DNA from: UBA1941 sp046329575
Lineage (GTDB): Bacteria; Bacteroidota; Bacteroidia; Chitinophagales; LD1
Reading direction: 5' to 3'
Assembly: GCA_046329575.1 (NCBI GenBank)
Contig: JAXLUJ010000004.1
Location: 248,001 to 312,000, forward strand
Length of the DNA stretch: 64,000 nt
The position numbers were made by a program, and so were the translations under genes. Below the pieces are notes generated by a model. It worked only from the letters and a program-made list of their open reading frames with translations. It ran no database searches and was not told the DNA's origin. Shown here in pieces: positions 52,194-61,377 of the stretch (position 1 is the stretch's first letter; each line of letters starts with the position of its first letter).

Positions 52194-55100
52194 ATGGCGG
52201 AAAGCAAGCAACATCCTAAACGTTTGAGCTTCGGCAAAATAAATCTGGCAGATGAATCTCCCGATCTTCTCGACATCCAGTTAGCCACTTATAAAGAGTT
52301 TTTACAACTTGAAACCACAGCGGAAAATCGTCCTAAGGAAGGCCTTTATCAGGTTTTCATGGAAAACTTCCCTATCAGCGATACCCGCAATATTTTTGTC
52401 CTTGAATTTATTGATTACTTCGTTGATCCTCCCCGCTATACTATTGACGAATGTATTGAACGCGGCCTAACCTACTGCGTTCCTCTGAAAGCAAAGTTGA
52501 AGCTTTCCTGTAATGATCCGGAACACATTGATTTTAAAACAATTGTGCAGGATGTGTTTCTAGGAAATATTCCATATATGACCCCGAAGGGCACTTTTAT
52601 CATCAATGGCGCAGAACGCGTGGTGGTAAGTCAATTGCACCGTAGCCCGGGCGTGTTCTTTGGTCAAAGCTATCACCCGAACGGTACAAAAATCTATAGC
52701 GCACGGGTAATTCCTTTCAAAGGCGCGTGGATGGAATTCGCTACCGACATCAATAACGTGATGTACGCCTATATCGACCGGAAGAAAAAGTTCCCGGTTA
52801 CGATGTTGCTGCGTGCCGTTGGATATGATTCAGATAAAGATATTTTGAAATTGTTTGAATTGGCCGATGAAATCACTGTTTCCAAAAAGGAACTTCAAAA
52901 AGCCATTGGACGCAAACTTGCGGCGAGGGTGCTTCGGACCTGGATGGAGGATTTTGTTGACGAAGATACCGGTGAAGTAGTTTCAATCGAACGGAATGAA
53001 GTATTGCTGGAACGCGATACCATCATAACCGAAGATAACATCGATCTGATTGCCGGTTCAGGTACCAAAGCGGTTTTCGTTCATAAGGAAAAACAAGATC
53101 AGGATTACTCTATCATTTTTAATACCCTTCAAAAAGATACTTCCAACTCAGAAGTAGAAGCTTTAAATCATATCTATAAGCAACTTCGCGGTAGCGAACC
53201 GCCTGATGAAGAAACCGCTCGCGGCATCATCGAAAAGCTTTTCTTCTCTGATAAGCGTTATGATTTAGGTGAAGTTGGACGTTATAAAGTGAACAAAAAG
53301 TTAGGGTTAGACCCTAAGACCGATACCAAAGTTTTAACTAAGCAGGATATTATCCTCATTGTTAAATATCTGGTGGCGTTAAGCAATCAACGTGCTGAGA
53401 TCGATGATATTGACCACCTCAGCAACCGCCGTGTGCGCACCGTTGGCGAGCAACTTTCGGCACAATTCGGAGTTGGTCTGGCCCGTATGGCCCGCACCAT
53501 TCGCGAACGTATGAACGTTCGCGATAATGAAGTGTTTACTCCGGTTGACCTCATTAACGCGCGTACCTTATCATCAGTAATCAACTCGTTCTTCGGAACT
53601 TCCCAACTGTCGCAATTCCTCGACCAAACCAATCCTTTGGCCGAAATCACTAACAAACGCCGTGTATCGGCATTGGGTCCGGGTGGTTTGAGCAGGGAAC
53701 GCGCTGGTTTTGAGGTTCGTGACGTGCACTACAGTCACTATGGTCGTTTGTGCACTATCGAAACACCGGAAGGACCAAACATCGGTTTGATCTCCACTTT
53801 ATGCGTTCATGCGCAAGTGAATGACATGGGCTTTATTGAAACCCCTTACCGCAAGGTTAAAGAAGGTAAAGTGGATGTAAAAGGAAGACCAGTGTTTCTT
53901 TCAGCCGAAGAAGAAGACGATGCTAAAATCGCTCAGGCTAAGGTAGAACTGGATACTAAAACAGGAACTTTCCTTACAGAAAAGATAAAAAGCCGTTTCC
54001 AGGGCGACTTCCCGATTTTAGAACCGAAGGAAGTAAACTATATGGACGTGGCGCCCAATCAAATTGTGGGCGTATCGGCTTCTTTGATTCCATTCCTGGA
54101 ACACGATGATGCCAACCGCGCCCTCATGGGTTCGAACATGCAACGTCAGGCCGTTCCGCTTTTGCGCCCTCAGGCGCCAATTGTGGGTACCGGTTTGGAA
54201 GCCAAAGTAGCTCAGGATTCCCGCAACCTCATTAATGCTACCGGCAATGGTGTGGTGGAATATGTAGATGCCAACGAAATTCACGTTCGTTACGAACGTA
54301 CCGAAGAAGCACGTTTGGTAAGTTTCAAGGACGATTTGGTAGTTTATAAACTTCAGAAGTTCTTGAAAACCAATCAAAGTACATGCATTAACTTAAAGCC
54401 AATAGTTAAGAAGGGGCAAAAGGTTTCCAAAGGCCAAATTCTTTGTGAAGGTTTTAGCACTCAGGGCGGTGAATTAGCTTTAGGTTCCAACCTTAAGGTG
54501 GCGTTCATGCCTTGGAAAGGATACAATTTCGAGGATGCCATCGTAATTAACGAACGTATTGTTCGTGATGATGTGTTCACTTCTATCCAAATTGAAGAAT
54601 TTGAATTGGAAGTACGTGATACTAAACTGGGTGAAGAAGAGTTAACCCAGGATATTCCAAACGTATCGGAAGAGGCTACAAAGGACCTTGATGAGAATGG
54701 TATCATCCGTTTAGGTGCAAAGGTTAAAGAAGGTGATATTCTGATCGGTAAGATCACTCCAAAAGGTGAAACCGATCCTACTCCGGAAGAAAAATTGTTG
54801 CGCGCTATCTTCGGCGATAAGGCAGGCGATGTTAAAGATGCTTCTTTGAAAGTTCCACCTTCCATTGAAGGTACAGTAATCAGCAAAAAACTTTTCGGCC
54901 GTGCTAAAAAGGACAAAACCTCTAAAGCTAAAGAGAAGGTAGCATTAGAAAACCTCGATAAAGTTTTTGAAAAGAAACTTGCCGAAATTAAAGGTGTATT
55001 GATCGATAAGTTAATGACCGTGCTGGCCGGAAAATCAGCCGCAGGTGTTTATTCGATGTACAAAGAAGAATGGTTGGCAAAAGGAACCAAGTTCACGGCC

Positions 55101-56006
55101 AAAGCCATTCAAGACCTTGACTTTGCTAATGTTGACCCAAGTGGCTGGACGAAAGATGACGATACGAATGAAGTAATCAAGTCTATTCTTCACAACTATG
55201 GTTTGCGGGTAAACGAAGAAACCGGAAAATATAAACGCGAGAAGTTTAACATCAGCATAGGCGATGAACTGCCTAGCGGTGTGTTGAAACTGGCAAAAGT
55301 TTACATTGCTAAGAAGCGTAAATTGAAAGTGGGCGATAAAATGGCCGGACGCCACGGAAACAAAGGTATTGTAGCCAAAATCGTACGGGCTGAAGACATG
55401 CCATTCATGCAAGATGGAACTCCGGTTGATATTGTGCTCAATCCACTTGGTGTACCATCGCGTATGAACCTGGGTCAGATTTACGAAACCGTTTTAGGAT
55501 GGGCCGGTCAAAAGTTAGGAATGACCTTTGGCACCCCAATCTTCGATGGTGCTACATTAGGTGAAATTTCTGAGTGGGTTGAAAAGGCAGGATTACCAGA
55601 ATTCGGATCCACCTATTTATACGATGGCGAAACCGGTGAGCGTTTTGACCAGCAGACTACGGTTGGCGTGATTTACATGCTGAAACTGAGCCACATGGTT
55701 GACGATAAGATGCACGCCCGTTCTATTGGACCTTACTCTCTAATCACTCAGCAGCCATTGGGCGGTAAAGCACAATTCGGTGGTCAGCGTTTTGGTGAGA
55801 TGGAGGTTTGGGCCCTTGAAGCTTACGGCGCGTCTAACATTCTTCAGGAATTACTTACTGTTAAGTCGGATGATATCAATGGCCGTGCGAAAGCTTACGA
55901 AGCAATCGTTAAGGGTGATAACATACCGGAACCGGGAATTCCGGAATCGTTCAATGTGTTGATGCATGAACTACGCGGTCTTGCTTTAGATCTCAAATTC
56001 GAATAA
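52194..56006 (+). CDS. rpoB: RNA polymerase beta subunit
   Basis: Catalytic subunit of RNA polymerase, complete at 1270 residues, the usual size in Bacteroidota. Recognisable blocks are the rifampicin-pocket region FFGTSQLSQFLDQTNPLAEI (about residues 463-482) with KRRVSALGPGGLSRERAG, HYSHYGRLCTIETPEGPNIG (about 508-527), GYNFEDAIVINERIV, GRHGNKGIV and the C-terminal MHARSIGPYSLITQQPLGGK with FGGQRFGEMEVWALEAYGA. The end ELRGLALDLKFE is normal. It is followed by a strong terminator instead of rpoC. Confidence 0.98.
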   Translation: MAESKQHPKRLSFGKINLADESPDLLDIQLATYKEFLQLETTAENRPKEGLYQVFMENFPISDTRNIFVLEFIDYFVDPPRYTIDECIERGLTYCVPLKAKLKLSCNDPEHIDFKTIVQDVFLGNIPYMTPKGTFIINGAERVVVSQLHRSPGVFFGQSYHPNGTKIYSARVIPFKGAWMEFATDINNVMYAYIDRKKKFPVTMLLRAVGYDSDKDILKLFELADEITVSKKELQKAIGRKLAARVLRTWMEDFVDEDTGEVVSIERNEVLLERDTIITEDNIDLIAGSGTKAVFVHKEKQDQDYSIIFNTLQKDTSNSEVEALNHIYKQLRGSEPPDEETARGIIEKLFFSDKRYDLGEVGRYKVNKKLGLDPKTDTKVLTKQDIILIVKYLVALSNQRAEIDDIDHLSNRRVRTVGEQLSAQFGVGLARMARTIRERMNVRDNEVFTPVDLINARTLSSVINSFFGTSQLSQFLDQTNPLAEITNKRRVSALGPGGLSRERAGFEVRDVHYSHYGRLCTIETPEGPNIGLISTLCVHAQVNDMGFIETPYRKVKEGKVDVKGRPVFLSAEEEDDAKIAQAKVELDTKTGTFLTEKIKSRFQGDFPILEPKEVNYMDVAPNQIVGVSASLIPFLEHDDANRALMGSNMQRQAVPLLRPQAPIVGTGLEAKVAQDSRNLINATGNGVVEYVDANEIHVRYERTEEARLVSFKDDLVVYKLQKFLKTNQSTCINLKPIVKKGQKVSKGQILCEGFSTQGGELALGSNLKVAFMPWKGYNFEDAIVINERIVRDDVFTSIQIEEFELEVRDTKLGEEELTQDIPNVSEEATKDLDENGIIRLGAKVKEGDILIGKITPKGETDPTPEEKLLRAIFGDKAGDVKDASLKVPPSIEGTVISKKLFGRAKKDKTSKAKEKVALENLDKVFEKKLAEIKGVLIDKLMTVLAGKSAAGVYSMYKEEWLAKGTKFTAKAIQDLDFANVDPSGWTKDDDTNEVIKSILHNYGLRVNEETGKYKREKFNISIGDELPSGVLKLAKVYIAKKRKLKVGDKMAGRHGNKGIVAKIVRAEDMPFMQDGTPVDIVLNPLGVPSRMNLGQIYETVLGWAGQKLGMTFGTPIFDGATLGEISEWVEKAGLPEFGSTYLYDGETGERFDQQTTVGVIYMLKLSHMVDDKMHARSIGPYSLITQQPLGGKAQFGGQRFGEMEVWALEAYGASNILQELLTVKSDDINGRAKAYEAIVKGDNIPEPGIPESFNVLMHELRGLALDLKFE

Positions 56007-56027
56007 GCAGTATCGTAAACAATATAG

Positions 56028-56058
56028 AAGGCCATCTGAAAAGATGGCCTTTTTTTTT
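56028..56058 (+). terminator. Strong rho-independent terminator after rpoB
   Basis: AAGGCCATCT (56028-56037) pairs with AGATGGCCTT (56042-56051) around a GAAA tetraloop, followed by a T-run to 56058. A perfect 10-bp stem with this tail should end the rpoB transcript. Confidence 0.93.
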
Positions 56059-56225
56059 CTTCCTATTTTGAAATGCCATCCAATTCATTCGTGTAGTTTC
56101 ATTCTTCATGTTCCCATAAAATAAAATGAGTATCACCGTCGTTTTATAATCATGCCTATTCCGGCCTGCTGCAGCGGCACTAGTGTTTTCAGTTTTCAAA
56201 TTAATTAACCGTAAAAACTCTTGCT

Positions 56226-57617
56226 ATGGCTTCAATTCGTCATGCTGCTGCACTACTATGCCTGTTTCTTTCGTCCTGTAAGTCAAATAATGATGATAAG
56301 GGTGAAATAAAACCTTTGCCTTCAGAACGCTTTACTGCGCAATCTACGCTTCCATCCCACTTCAATGCGCGCGATGTTTCCAATAAACCAACTATTGTAC
56401 TGAGTAAAATATTGAAGGTAAATGGTGCAACTCCTGTGGCTGATCAAAGTCAGGATTGTGCTGCCTCGCTGCAGCAGAACTATCCACCTTCGGTTTTCTG
56501 CATTTATTCGAACCGGGATACTGTAATTGCCGCGGCTCAGGGAACACGGCTTCATTTTAAGGCAAATTCCTTTGTTTCGGAAAAATCGGGAGCCGCTATT
56601 GATGGACCGGTAACGATAGAAGTAAAAGAATACTACCGGATGCCGGATATACTTTTGGCGGGATTAGCTACGCAAAGCGGCGATGCGCTTTTGGAAAGCG
56701 GAGGAATGCTTCATATTACGGCTTCCAGTAAAGGGGAAACATGCAACTTAAAAACAGGGGCCGATTACGCCATCATTATGCCGGCAAAAGACAAAAAGAA
56801 TGACATGAAAATGTTTTATGGCGTGCCGGTAAATGCAGAACAACTGGATTGGCAACTTCCCGAAGAACGGATCATTTATAAAACAAGAACTTATGAAGGG
56901 GTTTATGCCACCTATTTCGACATCATTCGAAAGAGACTAATCTATCCCGACTCCGCAAAACAGCAGAACATTCAGGGCACAACGGAAATTGGTTTTCATG
57001 TATGTCCTGATGGCATTTTTGAAAATCCCGTGGTTGTGGCCAGTTCCGGAAACCGTTTGCTGGATGAGGCTGCGATGACTGCGGTTTCAGCATCACGAAT
57101 TTCCCGACGTTCGAAAGGCATAAACAAGCCAGTAAATTTCGTAATGCCAATCGATTTTGGTGGAAAAATGTCGGTTTTTACTAAGGGTAAGCGCACTGAA
57201 ATTTATTATGCAGTTTCAAAGGAAACTATTTATCACAGCGGTACCGCGGATGAAGTAACACGATATCTTTTCTCAGCCTCCAAACTTGGGTGGATTAATT
57301 GCGATAGGTTCTATGAAAGTAAGGAACCCAAAGTAGTTTGTATGATTAAAGAGCAGGAAGCAGATCTTCCATTTACAGAAGTAAAGCTGGTGTTTAAAAA
57401 TATGAAGTCTGTTTTAAATGGCACCAGAACTTCAAAAGGTTTTCATTTTACAAATGTTCCTCAAAAGGAACCTGTGACCATAGTTGGCATTCGTTATGAT
57501 CACAAAAAATTGTTTCTCGCCATGAAAGACACCGTCACTTCAAGTGTACCGATCACCGCGCTCAGTTATCAGCCGGTTACCACCGAAGAGCTAAAAGAAC
57601 GACTGGAGAAATTGTAA
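56226..57617 (+). CDS. Lipoprotein with TonB C-terminal-like domain
   Basis: A 463-residue predicted lipoprotein (AALLCLFLSSC, Cys at about 18). Residues about 95-225 hold a beta-rich segment (DTVIAAAQGTRLHFKANSFV, GPVTIEVKEYYRMPDILLAG) seen in several Bacteroidota surface lipoproteins. Residues about 238-315 are a TonB C-terminal-like domain: RLIYPDSAKQQNIQGTTEIGF followed by VCPDGIFENPVVVASSGN and LLDEAAMTAVSASR. There is no N-terminal transmembrane anchor, so it is not a classical TonB. The last 100 residues are unassigned. Its role is unknown; it is placed where rpoC would be expected. Confidence 0.8.
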   Translation: MASIRHAAALLCLFLSSCKSNNDDKGEIKPLPSERFTAQSTLPSHFNARDVSNKPTIVLSKILKVNGATPVADQSQDCAASLQQNYPPSVFCIYSNRDTVIAAAQGTRLHFKANSFVSEKSGAAIDGPVTIEVKEYYRMPDILLAGLATQSGDALLESGGMLHITASSKGETCNLKTGADYAIIMPAKDKKNDMKMFYGVPVNAEQLDWQLPEERIIYKTRTYEGVYATYFDIIRKRLIYPDSAKQQNIQGTTEIGFHVCPDGIFENPVVVASSGNRLLDEAAMTAVSASRISRRSKGINKPVNFVMPIDFGGKMSVFTKGKRTEIYYAVSKETIYHSGTADEVTRYLFSASKLGWINCDRFYESKEPKVVCMIKEQEADLPFTEVKLVFKNMKSVLNGTRTSKGFHFTNVPQKEPVTIVGIRYDHKKLFLAMKDTVTSSVPITALSYQPVTTEELKERLEKL

Positions 57618-57637
57618 CCTCCCTGTTTTTTGAAACC

Positions 57638-57673
57638 AACAACCTCTCTTACCAAAGGGAGGTTGTTCATTTT
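57638..57673 (+). terminator. Terminator after the TonB-C lipoprotein gene
   Basis: AACAACCTCTCTT (57638-57650) pairs with AAGGGAGGTTGTT (57655-57667) with one G-T pair, loop ACCA, followed by CATTTT. An upstream copy of the left arm, AACCTCCCT (57616-57624), could compete for the right arm. Confidence 0.7.
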
Positions 57674-57717
57674 AGCGAATTGCAGGAACGAATTTTTAGT
57701 TGACTTGAAAAAACCGT

Positions 57718-57900
57718 ATGTCAGATAACAAAGAAAACAAAGGTCAACAAGATCGGATTCGTGTGGATGCCACCGACCCAAATGAAGTGGAGTTCCTTCA
57801 CCGTCAATATCCTCATAAATCGCATCAGCAAATTAAAGAAGCCATACGGCGCTTTGGTCCGCTACGCGCAGCCATTGTGAAGGCGTTGGAAGGAAAGTAG
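57718..57900 (+). CDS. Small DUF3606-like protein
   Basis: A 60-residue protein, MSDNKENKGQQDRIRVDAT then DPNEVEFLHRQYPHKSHQQIKEAIRRFG. The pattern G-x-Q-D-R-x-R, an acidic turn and a helix-turn-helix-like pair of helices ending in AIVKALEGK matches the DUF3606 family of small soluble proteins of unknown function. It ends one base before the DUF72 gene and is probably co-transcribed with it. Confidence 0.75.
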   Translation: MSDNKENKGQQDRIRVDATDPNEVEFLHRQYPHKSHQQIKEAIRRFGPLRAAIVKALEGK

Positions 57901-57901
57901 G

Positions 57902-58621
57902 ATGGCGGAAATTCGTATTGGTTGCTCGGGCTATTATTACCCTGCCTGGAAAGGAACCTTCTATCCTTCGGTGTTGCAGCCGAATGAATGGCTTTCTTTT
58001 TACAGCACCCAGTTTAATGCCGTGGAACTCAACGGAACGTTTTACCGGCAACCACGGCTTGCTGACCTTATCCGCAGCAGAACCGCAACCGCTCCCAACT
58101 TCCAATTTTCTGTAAAAATGAGTCGCTACCTCACCCACATTTTGAGGATGCATCAGGCGAAGGAAAAAGTTTTGGAGTTCCAGGACCTCATCCGTTCCGG
58201 ACTGCATGAAAAATTGACCCATTTTTTATTTCAGTTCCCTGCTTCTTTTCGTTACAGTGAGGATCGTTTAGATGATCTTCTGAATGCTCTTCCGCATCAT
58301 CCCGAAAACGTAATCGAGTTCCGGCACCAAAGCTGGTGGAATACCAACGTTTTCGAAGCATTCAAAAATGCTGAGCTTACGTTCTGCAATATGGATTATC
58401 CCGGTTTAGAGGTTTCCTTTCAACAAACCAACAACGAATTCTACCTTAGGCTTCACGGAAATCCAATTCTATTCCGCTCGCCGTATTCTTCAGAAAAACT
58501 ACAGTATTTTGCCTCCAAGCTACCTGCAGTGTGCAAAAAATATCACCTTTTCTTTAATAATACTGATAATCAGATGGCATTTGACAATGCCCGCGAAATG
58601 ATGGAATTGACCGGCATGTAA
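57902..58621 (+). CDS. DUF72 (YecE-like) protein
   Basis: A 239-residue TIM-barrel protein of the DUF72 family. The start EIRIGCSGYYYPAWKGTFYP (residues 3-22) with FNAVELNGTFYR (about 38-49) is diagnostic; later blocks are FSVKMSRYLTH, FQFPASFRYSEDRL, VIEFRHQSWW (about 138-147) and LRLHGNPILFRSPY. The C-terminal HLFFNNTDNQMAFDNA is also typical. The biochemical function is unknown. It begins one base after the DUF3606 stop. Confidence 0.9.
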   Translation: MAEIRIGCSGYYYPAWKGTFYPSVLQPNEWLSFYSTQFNAVELNGTFYRQPRLADLIRSRTATAPNFQFSVKMSRYLTHILRMHQAKEKVLEFQDLIRSGLHEKLTHFLFQFPASFRYSEDRLDDLLNALPHHPENVIEFRHQSWWNTNVFEAFKNAELTFCNMDYPGLEVSFQQTNNEFYLRLHGNPILFRSPYSSEKLQYFASKLPAVCKKYHLFFNNTDNQMAFDNAREMMELTGM

Positions 58622-58672
58622 TTCTAATGGATTTGTGCTTTCTCCTCTCCTTTTTTTCGCACATTCGCAACA

Positions 58673-59668
58673 GTGAAAATCTCAGCTTCCGTTTATAGTA
58701 AGAACAGTAGTAATTTAGCCGAGACCATTGCTTTGCTAGATGACCATGGCGTAGAGTTGCTGCATCTGGATTGTAAAGACAATCCTCAGGTTTTTATTGA
58801 TGCTCAATACATCAAAACACTAACCAAAACCAATCTTGACGTCCATCTGATTACTAGTAATCCGGAGCAGTATTTCAACGTTATAAAAACCCTGCAGCCG
58901 GCACAGATCTGCTTTCAATGGGAACCATTATTACGCTATCCCCAACTTCCCGAGCTAAAGGGTACACGAAAAGGAATAGCTTTAAAAACAGAAACCAGCC
59001 TGGATGTTCTGGAACAGGCCGCAGGTTGGGATTACGTCATGCTCATGAGTACGGTTCCCGGAGAAAGTGGAGGACGATTTCAAAAAGAAACGTTTTCAAG
59101 GATTCATGAAGTGCATCGTCGTTTTCCGAGTTTAAAAATACAGGTGGATGGCGGGGTGAATGAGGAGGTGGCGTTTATTTTGAGATTGCTCAATATTGAA
59201 TCATTTGTTTCAGGTTCCTACCTCATGAATCATGAGCATTTTGGCCATGGGCTTTTAAGTTTTTATAGAATACCAAAAACCGAAATTTCATTTTGCGTTT
59301 CAGATTTTATGCTCCCGCTCACCGATTTACCGATAGTTTCGCCTGATGATGATTTCAAGGTAGTTCTTGAAGTAGTGGAACAATACCGTCAAGGCTATGC
59401 CATGGTGGTGAAAAATGACCAGCTTTATGGAGTAATCAGCAATGCCGATATCAGGCGCGGCGTGTTACGCCACTATGACCGTTTCCAAAACATAAAGGCT
59501 TCTGACGTTATGAACAGAAACCCTGTAACGGTAAAAAGCGATGCCTCGGTAACTGAGATGTTACAAACTATACAAGAACATAAATTTGTTATTTTATTTC
59601 TACCTGTGGTTGACAGGAACAACAATTTAAAGGGTAGTATCCTATTGAACCATCTCACTCACAACTAA
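58673..59668 (+). CDS. Ribulose-phosphate 3-epimerase-like domain fused to a CBS pair
   Basis: A 331-residue two-part protein. Residues 1-205 align with ribulose-phosphate 3-epimerase: start MKISASVYSKNSSNLAE, LLHLDCKDN (His and Asp ligands), LDVHLITSNP (His ligand), MLMSTVPGESGGRF and IQVDGGVNEE (Asp ligand). All four expected metal ligands are present; the usual Met of HxDxMD is Lys. Residues 210-331 are two CBS motifs (VSDFMLPLTDLPIVSPDD; GVISNADIRRGVL; IKASDVMNRNPVTV) of the type found on arabinose-5-phosphate isomerases. The start is GTG at 58673, fitting the epimerase N-terminus. It is 27 bases before DAHP synthase. Confidence 0.82.
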   Translation: MKISASVYSKNSSNLAETIALLDDHGVELLHLDCKDNPQVFIDAQYIKTLTKTNLDVHLITSNPEQYFNVIKTLQPAQICFQWEPLLRYPQLPELKGTRKGIALKTETSLDVLEQAAGWDYVMLMSTVPGESGGRFQKETFSRIHEVHRRFPSLKIQVDGGVNEEVAFILRLLNIESFVSGSYLMNHEHFGHGLLSFYRIPKTEISFCVSDFMLPLTDLPIVSPDDDFKVVLEVVEQYRQGYAMVVKNDQLYGVISNADIRRGVLRHYDRFQNIKASDVMNRNPVTVKSDASVTEMLQTIQEHKFVILFLPVVDRNNNLKGSILLNHLTHN

Positions 59669-59695
59669 TTTCAAACATTTCAATTTACCGAAAAC

Positions 59696-60694
59696 ATGAT
59701 CATACATTTACCGCAAAACACCTCTGCCCAGCAGGCTGCAATTTATGCTGAACAATTTGAAGCCATTCATTTTGAAGAAAACGGCACGCATGTTTTGGTA
59801 ACTTCCTCCAAAATCAAAACATTACCGGAGGTGCTTGGTAAAATTGGCGCTGAGGGTTTTGCAACGGATTCAGATATTCAATTAGCGTCAAAAAAGTATC
59901 GCCAAGGTGTGCGCGAAATCGCAATGGGCGAGGTTGTTATCGGCGGAAGTTCAGGTAATACAGTTATGATTACGGGACCTTGTTCCGTAGAATCAGAAGA
60001 GCAGTTAGAAGCCTGCGCCAAACTGTGTGTGTTGTTAGGTGTAAGAGTGTTGCGTGCCGGGGCATTCAAACCAAGAACAAGTCCTTACACCTTCCAGGGA
60101 ATGGGATTGGAAGGTTTGAAACTATTGGCGAAAATGCGGGAACAATATGGTTTGCAAATCATCACTGAAGTTCGCGATAGTACGCATGTAGATGCCGTTA
60201 TCGAGTACGCTGATATTATTCAAATTGGCGCCAAGGCGATGTATGATCAGGGCATTTTAAGGCGTTGTGGCAAATCGGGTAAACCGGTGCTACTGAAGCG
60301 CGGATTTGGAAGTACGTTGCAGGAATTTGTTCAGGCCGCCGAATTTATGCTAAGCGCCGGCAATCAACAGATCATGCTTTGCGAACGAGGCATTCGAACA
60401 TTCGAGACTAAGACCAGATTTACCCTCGACCTTTGCGGTGTGGCCTGGTTGAAGGAGCACACGAATCTTCCGGTGATTCTTGACCCTAGCCATGCCATCG
60501 GCTACCGATATGGAGTGCCTGACCTTTCGCGTGCTTGCGTGGCTATGGGCGTAGATGGCCTTTTGATTGAAACGCATCCCAATCCGGCAGTTGCCAAATC
60601 AGATGCCGATCAGCAACTGAACTTCGAACAATTTACATCGCTTTATAAGTCGTTACAACCTATAGCCGCCGCTGTACATCGCACCATGGTTTGA
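59696..60694 (+). CDS. aroF: 3-deoxy-7-phosphoheptulonate (DAHP) synthase, type I-beta
   Basis: First enzyme of the shikimate pathway (332 aa), condensing PEP and erythrose 4-phosphate. The N-terminal 75 residues resemble the regulatory ferredoxin-like domain of the Thermotoga-type enzyme; the barrel has MITGPCSVESEEQLEACAK (about 91-109), LRAGAFKPRTSPYTFQGMG, LLKRGFGST, LCERGIRTFE, VILDPSHAIGYRYGVP (metal His) and LLIETHPNPAVAKSDADQQ (metal Glu and Asp). The RAGAFKPRTSPY block marks DAHP rather than Kdo-8-P synthase. The stop abuts the convergent rlmH stop. Confidence 0.94.
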   Translation: MIIHLPQNTSAQQAAIYAEQFEAIHFEENGTHVLVTSSKIKTLPEVLGKIGAEGFATDSDIQLASKKYRQGVREIAMGEVVIGGSSGNTVMITGPCSVESEEQLEACAKLCVLLGVRVLRAGAFKPRTSPYTFQGMGLEGLKLLAKMREQYGLQIITEVRDSTHVDAVIEYADIIQIGAKAMYDQGILRRCGKSGKPVLLKRGFGSTLQEFVQAAEFMLSAGNQQIMLCERGIRTFETKTRFTLDLCGVAWLKEHTNLPVILDPSHAIGYRYGVPDLSRACVAMGVDGLLIETHPNPAVAKSDADQQLNFEQFTSLYKSLQPIAAAVHRTMV

Positions 60695-61168
60695 TTACCC
60701 GCGGTGATGATAGGGTTCACCACGGATGATGGTGCAAGCGCGGTAAAGTTGCTCTAAAAATAAGGCCCGAACGATTTGATGGGAGAAGGTCATTTTTGAT
60801 AAAGAAAGTTGTATATCTGATTTCTGCTTCACCACATCGCTGAAACCAAACGCCCCGCCAATAACGAATACTATTCGCTTTTTGGATTGATTCGCCCAAT
60901 TTGTAATGGCATCGGCAAATTCCGTGCTGCTCCACTGCTTCCCACGTTCATCCAGCAATACGATGTAATCGCCAGGTTTGAACCGCTTCAGCATTTGATC
61001 GCCTTCTGCTGATTTCATTTTATCGCGATCCTGAGTTTTTCCGGGATTGCTGTCTATGATTTCTAATTCGAAAGGATAGTAATGCGGAATTCTTTTGGCG
61101 AAATCCAGGACAATTGCATTCACAGCAGGATCAGCAGTTTTTCCGGTTATGAGCAGATGGAGTTGCAT
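60695..61168 (-). CDS. rlmH: 23S rRNA pseudouridine-1915 N3-methyltransferase
   Basis: SPOUT-family methyltransferase RlmH (157 aa) acting on helix 69 of 23S rRNA. The knot is visible: YIVLLDERGKQWSSTEFADA (about 68-87), IVFVIGGAFGFSDVV (about 100-114, SAM-binding Gly-rich loop) and LSKMTFSHQIVRALFLEQLYRA followed by the C-terminal GEPYHH that is invariant in the family. Full length. It is convergent with aroF with no spacer (60694/60695). Confidence 0.96.
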   Translation of the reverse strand: MQLHLLITGKTADPAVNAIVLDFAKRIPHYYPFELEIIDSNPGKTQDRDKMKSAEGDQMLKRFKPGDYIVLLDERGKQWSSTEFADAITNWANQSKKRIVFVIGGAFGFSDVVKQKSDIQLSLSKMTFSHQIVRALFLEQLYRACTIIRGEPYHHRG

Positions 61169-61377
61169 TGGACGAATTAAATGAAATTGGCAAAGTATTT
61201 TATCTGAACCAATGTTGCTCCATGGGGCCCGGAGTTTATTTTAGATATATGAAAAAGGAGCGCAAATGGTAGCAGGCAGATTAATTATTTAGGATGAGGA
61301 CCTCTCGTTTCTACTGATTCGGTAAATCCATAACGATTTATTAAATTAGAAATTGAATGCATATAAAACCTCCTATT

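Noticed and set aside
54461..54916. A 151-codon frame antisense to rpoB
   Set aside because: It mirrors a highly conserved stretch of rpoB; Ser-rich composition is typical of a complement shadow.
59696..60694. The DAHP synthase gene as Kdo-8-phosphate synthase, given kdsB in the window
   Set aside because: The RAGAFKPRTSPY block and the N-terminal regulatory domain belong to DAHP synthase type I-beta.
61169..61377. The gap between rlmH and the T9SS gene as a site of a tRNA or small gene
   Set aside because: No cloverleaf, promoter match or open frame with protein-like features was found by eye.
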